Of a DNA stretch of 64,000 nt, positions 20,740-33,193 are shown one piece after another. The stretch lies in NCBI GenBank assembly GCA_014155875.1, contig JACEFZ010027085.1, positions 1 to 64,000 of the forward strand. Direction: 5' to 3'. The notes beneath the pieces were generated by a model. The model did no database searches. It was given only the letters and a program-made list of their open reading frames with translations, and was not told the DNA's origin. The DNA is from Cepaea nemoralis. Its lineage: Eukaryota > Mollusca > Gastropoda > Stylommatophora > Helicidae. Each line of letters begins with the position of its first letter. Within the stretch, counting starts at the first letter, position 1. Position numbers and translations under genes: made by a program.

Positions 20740-21030
20740 CTATTTCACATTTGGGTAGCACCTTATTTCTTTGATATTACCATTGTTACTGTTTTCTTGA
20801 TATTTAAGGAGAGTCCTCTGCAAGTGGCTGTTGAAATCGCCACACACAATAATATTTTCGCTTAATGGTAGTGTGTCCAGTGCCTGTAGGCGGTCACTGG
20901 ACAGTAGTAATTGATAAGATGTAGGTCTGTATTTGCCTGTCTTAAGTTTAAGTGTCTGATACTCAGCCCCTTCCATGTAAACTTCTATTTGGAAAGCAGT
21001 GATGTTATTTTTTTTACAAGGGACTTTCAC
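20740..21030 (-). pseudogene. Endonuclease fragment of a non-LTR element
   Basis: 96 open residues on the minus strand contain the endonuclease signature IIVCGDFNSHL after a YQLLLSSDRLQALDTLP helix, which resembles the middle of AP-type endonucleases in I/Jockey-like elements. Both flanks of the domain are missing. It belongs to a different family from the endonucleases at 10,022 and 18,890. Confidence 0.6.
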
Positions 21031-21631
21031 TCACTTTAAACAACACAACACAAACACACATCAATCCCAACACACACATATATATAGAGAACAGACTCAA
21101 TTTTTTTGTATGTTTAAAAATGTAATTTAAATTATAACATTATAAATTTTAAAAAAGTTTACATATTTTACAGACATTAAAGGGCATTTATATTTAAAGT
21201 TATTAATTAACTCCAGCAATCAATACAAAACCATTTATTAGGTTTAGAAGTAGTCTGCATGCCAACACAATGGTAGTGATACCATTCCGAACAGCCCTCA
21301 CACTCAATCATTTTGAACTGCCCATTGTCCCTGTCAGCACAAGACTTGCAGCTGAAAAGTACATTCTCTTTTTTTTCTGCAATTCTGGCCTTCAAGGTCA
21401 CCCATGCCTCTTGAACACAGAGATGTTCAGTTGATGGCAAAGAAATGCTTTCATTAGCAAGGACGGATAGTATGTTTTCTGCTGACTTGAGATTAGAGAC
21501 AGAGTAAGGTGGAAGGACAGATAGTATGTTTTCTGCTGACTTGAGATTAGAGACAGAGTAAGGTGGAAAGACATACGAATCGAGTAGACAACCAGATAGA
21601 AGAATCTGCTTCTTCACCGCACATGATGATG

Positions 21632-21721
21632 AACTCTTCGCTGGCTGCTGAGGATGGGGATGGAGCGCCTATGGGAATGCCCCAAAAGCTGTGATGTCGG
21701 TTCCTAGATCAATCAATCAAT
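21632..21721. mobile_element. 90-bp 3' end of a non-LTR element, with target duplication
   Basis: Resembles the tail of the RNase H-bearing family (TGCTGAGGATGGGGATGGAGC ... ATGTCGGTTCCTAGA) and ends in (TCAA)n. Near-identical 13-base flanks, CACCGCACATGAT and CACCTCACATGAT, mark a target duplication. The PHD-gene reading frame is continuous if the insert is ignored. A sister fragment lies at 46,345-46,432. Confidence 0.75.
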
Positions 21722-22424
21722 CACCTCACATGATCTGGAATTAAAGTACTGTGGACATGTGTTTCTTTTATTGTACCTCCTGGTAAAAGCTTGTACCTGT
21801 CTCGGTCTACCTTTTGTTTTTACCAGGGACATTTTAATGTTAGAAAATCCACTGAATGATACAGCAGAGGAAGAAGCAGGAATTGAGAAATCAGCACTAA
21901 GACTATCAGAAGACACAGGAAGATGGTTCAGACAAAGTGGGTAGGACAGCAGAGCATAGATTGTCCATGCAGAGGCGCTTGAATGTCAGCTTCTGAAAGG
22001 TCAATTACAGCTAGAGGACAGTCAAATGTAATAAGAGTGAAGACCCTATTAAGATGAGAGATGGCAGTTTGGAAAACCCATTCTCCCAATAAAGGAAAGA
22101 AAGATTCAATGGTCTTCATGATTTCTTTGGTAATGTGATACCGAGATTCAGGAGTGCTGGCATTTCGTGTGGGCAGGACTTCATGTGTGATGCTGTGATC
22201 AATGGAGTCAAGAGAAGCAGGAGTGATAGGAGTGCTCTTAAAGCTCTCATTATTACAGTGATAAGTAGACAGACAAAGATATGAGCGTAAAGCAAATATG
22301 TGTCGACAAGGTAAATGAAATTTTTTTTTTAATCACAAGAAGAGGAGTGGATAGTGCAGTCGTTCTGAGATGAGCCAGGAGTTGCAGATGACAAAATGTA
22401 TGTATCAGGACAGGTTAATGAACA

Positions 22425-23040
22425 ATGAAAGAGATAGTCTGTTTTCTTAGAGATAAGAAGAAACTGTTCTATGACCAATTTGAGAAAGAGATAGTCTGTT
22501 TTCTTAGAGATAAGAGAGAGAGAGAGAAAGAGATAGTCTGTTTTCTTAGAGATAAGAAGAAACTGTTCTATGACCAATTTGAGAAAGAGATAGTATGTTT
22601 TCTTAGAGATAAGAAGAAACTGTTCTATGACCAATTTGAGAAAGAGATAGTCTGTTTTCTTAGAGATAAGAAGAAACTGTTCTATGACCAATTTTGAGAA
22701 AGAGATAGTCTGTTTTCTTAGAGATAAGAAGAAACTGTTCTATGACCAATTTGAGAAAGAGATAGTCTGTTTTCTTAGAGATAAGAAGAAACTGTTCTAT
22801 GACCAATTTGAGAAAGAGATAGTCTGTTTTCTTAGAGATAAGAAGAAACTGTTCTATGACCAATTTGAGAAAGAGATGTCTGTTTTCTTAGAGATAAGAA
22901 GAAACTGTTCTATGACCAATTTGAGAAAGAGATAATCTGTTTTTTTTAGAGATAAGAAGAAACTGTTCTATGACCAATTTGAGAAAGAGATAGTACTGTT
23001 TTCTTAGAGATAAGAAGAAACTGTTCTATGACCAATTTGG
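22425..23040 (-). repeat. 57-bp tandem repeat inside the transposase gene
   Basis: About 10-11 copies of a 57-bp unit, on the minus strand encoding KLVIEQFLLISKKTDYLFL. Most copies are identical, which indicates recent expansion. A few carry 1-2 base indels (near 22,692, 22,876, 22,945) or a GAGA insertion (22,510), so the frame is lost in places. Confidence 0.95.
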
Positions 23041-23876
23041 CTGCAAAGGAAGGGAGGTCATTCTTAATTGCATTGACAATATCCATTATGGTTTGTGTTT
23101 TACTTTAATGACATAGTGTGTATACAAACATAGGCATCTCTGGACTGCATCGTGTTCTTTGTCATTCTAAGGAGTTCAGTAATGGCATTGCTAAGTGGAG
23201 TTTTAGAGGAAAGGACTTGCTTAATTAATTTTCTGATGGAATGTTTCAGCATGATTTGTTGTCGTAATATGAATGGTTGGGGAATTCAGGAAAGAAGCAG
23301 CCCAAAGTTGGGGACAATTCCACCAGTTAGAAGTAAAGGATGAGAGAACATCAGGAGATGAAAGTTCAATCTTGTCTTTAAGGGCATTGAACTTAGACAA
23401 ATCAGCGCAGGATTTTTTATCTGCAAACAGATCAAGGCGACAAGAAACTTGAGGGGAGGGCAGCTTTCTCTGCTGAAGAGCTTTTTGACAGCTGTGGCTG
23501 TGTGGAAAGCACAGAGATGAATCACAAAAGAGGGAAGAGATGCCCGAATAGCACAGATTTCTGCCATGTCCTTGTTGACAAATATCATCTTAGGGAGGTT
23601 TGAAGAAAAAGAACTTGCACAAACAGACAGACAACAAGAGAGAATAATAGAGTCTTCTGAAGCCAGAAACGCTTGAAATACCAGCCTACCATGACCATTG
23701 CTGTTCACGGCAAGAATGTTTAGGAGGGGGTAATTATTCTTGTTTACCTTATAGGTAATGTCCATAATGAGAACCTCAGGGAACTGAGCCAGGTAATGAA
23801 GCATTTCTTTAGTCATGAATGCTATAAACTTACACTCACCACCCTCATTAGTTCCATGCTAAACACACATTCCCCC

Positions 23877-23923
<47 letters not shown>

Positions 23924-23938
23924 ACCCCCCCCCTCCCC
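23877..23938. repeat. Poly-C tract
   Basis: More than 40 uninterrupted C residues, then CCCACCCCCCCCCTCCCC. It falls just upstream of the transposase DDE core and interrupts its 5' side. Such long homopolymers are unstable and hard to sequence, so the length is uncertain. Confidence 0.95.
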
Positions 23939-24002
23939 TCGGCTTGCAACCTTTCTCAGACTCTTCCCCGCTCCCTGGTCACAACAGCTTGTATCTCAAG
24001 TT

Positions 24003-24200
24003 CTACACATCATGGCCGAGTAGTATTTTTCCATCATTTTGCCTCACAATATTTTGTATGTCTCGAACAGGCACAGACTTTAGAGAATTTGGTTTTGAGC
24101 TCACTTGACATGCTCGATTTCCTATTTTCTGGGTAGAGTTGAGAAAACTGAAACAATCAAAAAACTTTTTTTCAAGCAATTTTAATTTTTGCTTAAAAAA
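24003..24200 (-). pseudogene. Probable N-terminal segment of the MULE-like transposase
   Basis: The minus-strand frame with KIGNRACQVSSKPNSLKS followed by VRDIQNIVRQND resembles the segment that precedes the DDE core in ZSWIM/MULE proteins (a D-I-x-N-I/L-R helix). A possible splice acceptor (TTTCTCAACTCTACCCAG) precedes it at about 24,135. The poly-C tract separates it from the core. Confidence 0.5.
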
Positions 24201-24240
24201 AGAAAAAAAAGATGTACATAGATTGTGGGGTATCATTGGC

Positions 24241-25065
24241 ACCATGCTGTCTTGACAGACGATAGTTTGTTACATTGTGCTTCAAAAAGGCATAATAACT
24301 ACAACCCATAGCGGTAGCGAATGTAACTTATAAGGCCAATTTGCGCTGTAAATGTTTGTCCACAGTGAATGCATGTGAACACATGGTCATTTCCACCATC
24401 ATGCACCATCTTACGTCTGACATGCTCAGTGTGGGACTTATCTGCAATCATTTTCTCCTTTGTCTTTATTCCATTTTTAATATGTGCCCTCCATGCAACA
24501 CGTTCAGCGGCATCTTGCTCCCAATGTGCATTATCAATGCCTGTATCAATCATGTCCCCGCTTACACACATCTTTGTATTGCAATAGAGGCAGACACTGA
24601 GATCTCTTACCCATCTGTAATTCACCAAAAAAGATGTCCTTTGGTATTCTTCCATCATCCATCCTCCTAACGTGTCCTATCCGTCTAAGTCTACGAACAA
24701 AAAGCATGGAAAAAACCGCCACACAACCAGATCTTTCCAATACTTCAGTATTTGTGATTTTTGTCTTGCCACTTAATACCAAGAATTCTTCGCAGACACC
24801 GCATATGAAAGCTGTTTAAACGTTTCTCTTGGTGTGAGTAAGTTGACCAGGCTTCACTGCCATAAAGAAGAGTACTAAGGACACAGGCCTGATAGACAAG
24901 GACTTTTGTTTCCTGGGAGAAGGGTATTTGTTTCCCACCATCCTAATCATGAAAGGCATATTTCAGTACAAGTGAAAAGTATATTCTAAAGAGGGCGGAA
25001 GCTATTACACAACCTTGCTTAACTCCGCTCTTGATTTGTGGGGTATCACATAAGAACAATTACTA
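24241..25065 (-). pseudogene. 3' end of a non-LTR reverse transcriptase with C-terminal zinc finger
   Basis: Minus strand: fragments of the thumb (CLRRILGIKW-type, RRIGHVRRMDDGRIPKDI) and a C-terminal tail (DNAHWEQDAAERVAWR, then FTCIHCGQTFTAQIGL) ending at 24,299, with a 3' UTR to about 24,241. The final C2H2-like finger has Tyr where its first His is expected (ISYIRYRY). It is homologous to 56,100-58,830 but lacks about 390 bp there (57,375-57,775). It lies between the first exon and main body of the MULE-like gene, that is, in an intron. Confidence 0.8.
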
Positions 25066-25659
25066 GAGAATAAAAAAAAAATACCTCTTTTCTAGTAGGG
25101 TGGCTGTCATGTGCCAAGTGGCAGTTGGAGACTTTCAGTTTACATGTAGCCCAATCCTCCACCAGACGTATAAAAGCGGGGCATCCAGTCTTGAATGTTC
25201 TGAAACAATTTGTGGATGTTTTTCATCAATCGTGTAACTGACAGAATCAGCGCTTGAATAATTAACACTTTGCTGACATGTAGGCATAGGCATATTCATG
25301 CGAACGAAAGAAGAAGAAGAATTGAGTGTAAGTAATATACTTTAACAGAGACAACCTTATAAAAAATGTATGTGAATGCCAGTCTGACAAAGGTTGCGCA
25401 GGAGATCATTTTCACAACAGTGTCAACAGTCAATGCCTATTGTGGCCTATTGATTGGCACTATTGAACGATTGGGCGGCAGTTACATATGTGTAAAATCT
25501 ATACAAATGAGAACAACAGAGAGTATATTGTAGGCTACAACAATTGGTTAGCAGGCAAGCATGCTAACTAACTACTGCCTACACAAAACCGCCATTTGAA
25601 TGTAATGTTCATGATCTATAATAATGAAACTGACAATAAAATATAACTTCATCTTTACT

Positions 25660-25769
25660 TTCTTTGAGCCTGTTTTGACATACAGCACACCACACTCGTC
25701 TTCGTGCTTTTTAAGAATAACCTGAAACTCTTCGTAACTTGAAAATAACGCTCCTTTTTCTAACGCCAT
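25660..25769 (-). pseudogene. First exon of the MULE-like transposase (candidate)
   Basis: Open minus-strand frame from the Met at 25,769 (context AAAATGGCG): MALEKGALFSSYEEFQVILK, then KHEDECGVLYVKTGSKKVK. This resembles the FAR1/ZSWIM-type N-terminal domain that begins MULE-family proteins. A GTAAAG donor follows SKK. The 100 bp upstream, up to the 34-bp array, contain CACGTG and CACATG boxes in a duplicated TCAC(G/A)TGACCAGC context that could be the promoter. Confidence 0.55.
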
Positions 25770-25864
25770 TTTGGAAGTATGCTCAGTATCATTCACAGTG
25801 CGCCAAGGGAACGTCACGTGACCAGCCGGGGTTTCCGGGGCCGGGAATAATCACATGACCAGCT

Positions 25865-26031
25865 GGGACAATTCGATTATGAATAAAACTGAGCTTTATT
25901 CACAATTTGATTATGAATAAAACTTAGCTTTATTCACAATTTGATTATGAATAAAACTGAGCTTTATTCACAATATGATTATGAATAAAACTGAGCTTTA
26001 TTCACAATTCGATTACGAATAGTCACTTCGA
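25865..26031 (-). repeat. 34-bp tandem repeat array, right copy (inverted)
   Basis: Four units that are the reverse complement of the array at 17,848-18,020 (AATAAAACTGAGCTTTATTC). The outer end AGTCACTTCG corresponds to CAAAGGGAGACT at the left array, and the outside flank is again ATTAA (26,031-26,035). Candidate terminal inverted repeat of the transposon that encodes the MULE-like protein. Confidence 0.9.
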
Positions 26032-26035
26032 TTAA

Positions 26036-27162
26036 CAAACTGGAAAAGATCACATCTACAACCAATTAAGGATAGATGAATAATTGAGAAGACCACTCTG
26101 TTTATCAGAGGTTAAGACTAAAGAAGACTTAAACTTTGTAGAAACTACCCAAAAAATAAAGATTAGGACAGTTTCTATATTTCACATATCTAAAGCCAAA
26201 ATCATGTACAGTGCTCATGTCGCCACTCATTTTATTTTATTTAATTGCTAGTAAATAGTAATGCAACATTTTTACTTCGAACTGCACATATGGAACAGAC
26301 ATTTGTATATCAGATAATGACATATAATACCTTAAAAGAAAAGAAGACAAAATTGACATCTCTAACTCACTAAGTATCATTACAGCAGTTTTTACCGTTG
26401 TTGCTGTTTGTTGGGTGAGTTTTTCTGTACAGTCATCACAGTGTTTGTACAGGCTAGGATGTTAAATTTCTCTCAGAAATGATAAAAACCCAGTGCCTTA
26501 CTTAAGTATAGATCTCATGTCTCGGGATGTAAATCTTCCTATATTTCTATCACATCTGTGACCCTGCTGCCACTATATTTAATTACTGCTAAATAGGACA
26601 TTTATGCCAGTCTGTTTAAAGAAAATGTTGCGTGTCCTTTGCAAGATGTTGCGATCAATCCCAAAGCTAGGTTGATTTACTAAGCAATTTTACATTAGTA
26701 GTTTGTCATTGCTTTCTGAATGAGAGTCAACATTGAAGTTCAACAACCAGTGTAGAGAATGAACCACATACCTTGCCGTCAGTACACATAGCGATGCTTA
26801 TTAACATTATTTTGTTAGTTATTCTAACATTTGTTTACCACGAGGAACTGTGTAATCATTGTGGATAGATTACTGGCCTGACAAGTACAGCAGGTCTGGT
26901 TTTATTCGAACTTGTAGACTGGGATTTCATTCAGACCATATAGTCTCCAGGTTTGGGCCACTCTTGAAAAGTAGGTATCAGAATTGTGATTGGGAAGGAC
27001 AAGTACACAGGAAGAGACCTAGCCACCCCACATTGTGATAGAATGGTTCAGTATATGCAGTCCTGTCTGTTGACAACACTTCTACAGTATCTATCTAAAG
27101 CTAAGAAGTCTTTCTCTTGTTTCTCTCAACATAGTTCGGTGCTGTCACTCTAGTTCTGTCTT
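26036..27162. other. Non-coding, no gene recognised
   Basis: AT-rich single-copy-looking sequence without open frames above 60 residues, repeats or recognisable TE domains. Confidence 0.5.
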
Positions 27163-28321
27163 GTAAACAATATAATGACACAAAGTAGTGCAGCTTTACA
27201 TAACAGAGTTACGACACATACAGAACGTTGCGGCGGTTAGCCTTCATCAGCAAACAAACACATTCACAAACACAACAAACAGTCAAGGAGAACTCCTGTG
27301 ACTACATTAGAAGGTGATGACCGGACGAGAGGAACAAATGCATGGAAAAATAGAAGCAATGAAGAGAAAATGAGAATTGAAAAAAATGAGAATTGAAAAA
27401 AAATGTTAATTGAAAAGAATGTTAGTCGAAGAAAATGTTTAACCCTTTACAAGGCGTAGCGTCCGTTACCGGCCGGTCTCTAAATACGAGCGTAACGGCC
27501 GATTCCGGCCGATACTATTATGCATTATAAAAACGCGATCTCTCGGCTTTCCGACACTTCCGTCGGCTACTTTCACTTTCGCCCATAGCTTGACAACGTG
27601 GCCGCCATTTATAAACGCGCTACAATGACTTTGAACAGACTTTTACGGACTTGTTTTGATAGTTTTTGGGAGTTTTACGCTGTTTTTCAAAATGGATTTC
27701 GGCGATTCTTCAAGTGATACCCGAGATTTCGCTCTGTTAAATTTAAATGACATTAAAGGGCATGAAGTTGATTATTAATCGGAGCTAGATATCAGTGCAA
27801 AGCGTTACTTTGCATTAGCAGTCGTGAGTCGGACTTTAAAGAAAGTGATTATGATTCTGAAAATGTGTTTGTAAATTGCCGTATAGATGACGGAAAATCA
27901 CAAACAACATGCCGTATTTCGTAAATATTTGTGTTCATATATGGATTACTGGCAACAATCACGTGAGTAACATATTCTGCATGCTTTTCCCTTCATTGTG
28001 TTGTTTATTTAACTAAAATCGGTTGACTAATACCTTGTTTGTGATGTTTTTACTAACGCGACCCGAAATTTTTACAGAACCTGAAAAAATCTTGCCCGTT
28101 CAGGGCTACAAAACGGACAAGCGTCTGCCCTGTAAAGGGTTAATAGAAAAACTGTTTATAGAGAAAAAAACTGCTTACTCACCTCACGTACGGATCTGTA
28201 AATGACTACGGAAATCTCGGGTGTAGTTATATATGCGGTGCTGGATGTTACGGTTCAGTGAGCACATAGAAAGAAGGGGGCGGGGTAGGAGGCGTGTAAA
28301 ATTGAATGTAGTGTTGACCAC
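27163..28321. mobile_element. Left arm of a 5.1-kb long-inverted-repeat element
   Basis: From GTAAACAATATAATGACAC at 27,163 the sequence matches the reverse complement of 31,825-32,285 almost base for base, with a 697-bp piggyBac-like insertion (27,443-28,139) interrupting it. Without that insert the arm is about 460 bp. No transposase is encoded. The inner part (28,163-28,320) is duplicated in tandem at 28,322-28,481. Confidence 0.85.
27443..28139 (+). mobile_element. piggyBac-like non-autonomous element, 697 bp
   Basis: Bounded by TTAA on both sides (27,439-27,442 and 28,140-28,143) with inverted ends CCCTTTACAAGGC and CCCTTTACAGGGC. The opposite arm of the surrounding inverted repeat still shows the unoccupied TTAA site (near 32,006). 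Inside, a Met at about 27,692 starts MDFGDSSSDTRDFALLNL, and an acidic piece SDFKESDYDSENVFVN follows in another frame. Together they resemble the acidic N-terminus of piggyBac transposases, so this is probably an internal-deletion derivative. Confidence 0.9.
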
Positions 28322-28480
28322 GAGAAAAAAACTGCTTACTCACCTCACGTACAGATCTGTAAATGACCGGAAATCTCGGGTGTAGTTATATATGCGGTGC
28401 TGGATGTTACAGTTCAGTGAGCACATAGAAAGAAGGGGGCGGGGTAGGAGGCGTGTAAAATTGAACGTAGTGTTGACCAC

Positions 28481-28481
<1 letters not shown>
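28163..28481. repeat. Tandem duplication, about 160 bp x 2
   Basis: Two head-to-tail copies (28,163-28,320 and 28,322-28,481), each starting near GAGAAAAAAACTGCTTACTC and ending GTGTTGACCACGA, with a few substitutions. The right arm of the inverted repeat has only one copy, so the duplication arose after the arms formed. Confidence 0.9.
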
Positions 28482-28561
<80 letters not shown>

Positions 28562-28885
28562 CTCTCTCAACAATCGTGCTTCTCTGTGCCTACCTATGCC
28601 ATGTGTGGCGTGACATAGGCTCTTTTCCAATTTCTCTCTCCCCCCTCTCTCTCTCTTTTCTCTCTAAATCTCTCTCTCATTCAATCTCAACGATCGTGCT
28701 TCTCTGCGCCTACCTATGCCATGTGTGGCGTGTCGTAAGCTCTTTTCCAATCTCTCGCTCTCTCTCTCAATCTCTCTCTCTCTCTCATTCTCTCTCAACA
28801 ATTGTGCTTCTCTGTGCCTACATATGTCATGTGTGGCGTGTCGTAGGCTCTTTTCCGATCTCTCTCTCTCTCGATCTCTCTCTCT

Positions 28886-28931
<46 letters not shown>

Positions 28932-29022
28932 CTCTCAACAATAGTGCTTCTCTGTGCCTACCTATGCCATGTGTGGCGTGTCGTAGGCTCTTTTCCAAAC
29001 TCTCTCTCTCTCTCTCTCTCTC
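28482..29022. repeat. (TC)n tracts alternating with a ~65-bp spacer, 4 copies
   Basis: Spacers beginning near 28,569, 28,688, 28,798 and 28,937 share GTGCTTCTCTGTGCCTAC and ATGTGTGGCGTGTCGTAGGC, separated by variable (TC)n runs. Open frames across them (Ser-Leu or Arg-Glu repeats) are artefacts. Confidence 0.93.
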
Positions 29023-31720
<2,698 letters not shown>

Positions 31721-31824
31721 ACATATGTCCACACACACTAGCATTTTGTCTGTTGAAGTGTGTCTATGTATGTACGCGTGTTCATGCACACCAGTCCACC
31801 CAGACCTTAAATAACACAATGGGG

Positions 31825-32285
31825 TCGTGGTCAACACTACGTTCAATTTTACATGCCTCCTACCCCGCCCCCTTCTTTCTATGTGCTCACTGAACCGTAA
31901 CATCCAGCACCGCATATATAACTACACCCGAGATTTCCGTAGTCATTTACAGATCCGTACGTGAGGTGAGTAAGCAGTTTTTTTTCTCTATAAACAGTTT
32001 TTCTATTAAACATTTTCTTCGACTAACATTCTTTTCAATTAACATTTTTTTTAAATTCTCATTTTTTTCAATTCTCATTTTCTCTTCATTGCTTCTATTT
32101 TTCCATGCATTTGTTCCTCTCGTCCGGTCATCACCTTCTAATGTAGTCACAGGAGTTCTCCTTGACTGTTTGTTGTGTTTGTGAATGTGTTTGTTTGCTG
32201 ATGAAGGCTAACCGCCGCAACGTTCTGTATGTGTCGTAACTCTGTTATGTAAAGCTGCACTACTTTGTGTCATTATATTGTTTAC
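31825..32285. mobile_element. Right arm of the 5.1-kb long-inverted-repeat element
   Basis: Reverse complement of the left arm (27,163-28,321 minus the piggyBac insert). It retains the uninterrupted TTAA site at about 32,006. Near the outer end it contains GCTGATGAAGGCTAACCGCC and then GCAACGTTCTG, reminiscent of the hammerhead-ribozyme core found at Penelope-like element ends, but with GCAA where GAAA is expected. No target duplication is obvious outside 27,163 and 32,285. Confidence 0.82.
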
Positions 32286-33193
32286 ACTTTCACAGCTTTA
32301 CCGCAGTTCCACCAAATTTTATTCATAGTTCTGTCTTGGCACACTACTTCTTGGATGTGTATGTCCATTGAACCATTGATTTTTAGCCTACAGTCATCAC
32401 AGCAATCTCTCGTGTTAACTCTGTGGTTGATTTCAGACATCTGACCAACATTGACTTTCTTACTCAGCAAGATTGAGGAAGATCATGCTGCTACACTGCA
32501 TTTCCCAGTGAGCTACCCAACTTAGAGGATGTGCTATAGTGTTTGCCGATAACCACACAGGCACACAATTGTTTGCTCAACAGATGAAGCTAGAGTCTGA
32601 GTGGCTACATCTCTCACTCTTGTAAAGGTAGAAGTGCATCTTGGGCATCGCAACTCATAGCATCTCACTGTGCTGAGCTGGTCTCACTGTCCTGATGCCT
32701 CTGTCACAGAGCTGACGATCTTGGAAGACACTTATATTTCTTTACCTTCCCCCCATGAAAACCCAGTTTTCATTTGTTGGTTAGTCTGATGTGACTAGCT
32801 CTGTCACAAGAAAGTCGTCTCGTTCACTGTTTCTGTAGCCATTTTTCTTTGAAGTAATTTTTTTTATTAATTTATCTACACTGTAAGTAGCAGTCTTGAA
32901 AATTGTACGTTGTTTATTTCTTGGTTCCCTAATTTACTTTAATATCTGTAATGTATATAATGTGGACATCACTTATTGCATATTTCTTTGCAGGCTTAGT
33001 GGTGTTAATCCTTTGACACATAGTTAATTTTGAAGTGAATTCAGAAGGCATTTTGTTACATTGCTTTTATAAAATAGCTACGTATATTTCAATTCTTTAT
33101 TTTGCTTGGTTATTAATTAGCACACAACTAAGTGTAAATCTGTATGGCCACTGATAGTGTCGATTGTTTAATTGGCAGTAATTGCTGTTTCAG
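32286..33193 (+). other. Upstream intron or 5' flank of the ZNF318-like gene
   Basis: AT-rich non-coding sequence. It ends in a pyrimidine-rich acceptor, TTGCTGTTTCAG (33,182-33,193). No 5' exon or promoter could be identified with confidence, so the start of the gene lies outside or is too short to see. Confidence 0.5.

Larger units (their letters stand above)
21207..23870 (-). pseudogene. MULE-like transposase with SWIM-like finger and PHD finger, main body
   Basis: Minus strand, transcribed toward lower coordinates. 23,860-23,290 gives a MULE/ZSWIM-type DDE core: FPEVLIMDITYKVNKNNYPL (first catalytic Asp region), LVFQAFLASED and VIHLCAFHTATAV. A 57-bp repeat expansion follows at 22,425-23,040. 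Around 22,380-22,270 there is a SWIM-like zinc motif (SSCD, then LPCRHIFALR), with a stop at a homopolymer. After GRPRQVQAFTRRYN (about 21,810) the C-terminus is a PHD finger, CKSCADRDNG, IECEGCSEWYHYHC, WFCIDC, ending at 21,207. An 18-residue segment (PPYSVSNLKSAENILSVL) is tandemly duplicated just upstream. A 90-bp retroelement fragment interrupts it at 21,632. Several frameshifts make it a pseudogene, but the domain order is clear. Confidence 0.8.

Noticed and set aside
25180..25192. TATAAAAG considered as a promoter
   Set aside because: Single motif match in an intron of the MULE-like gene, with no start site, initiator or gene downstream on that strand.
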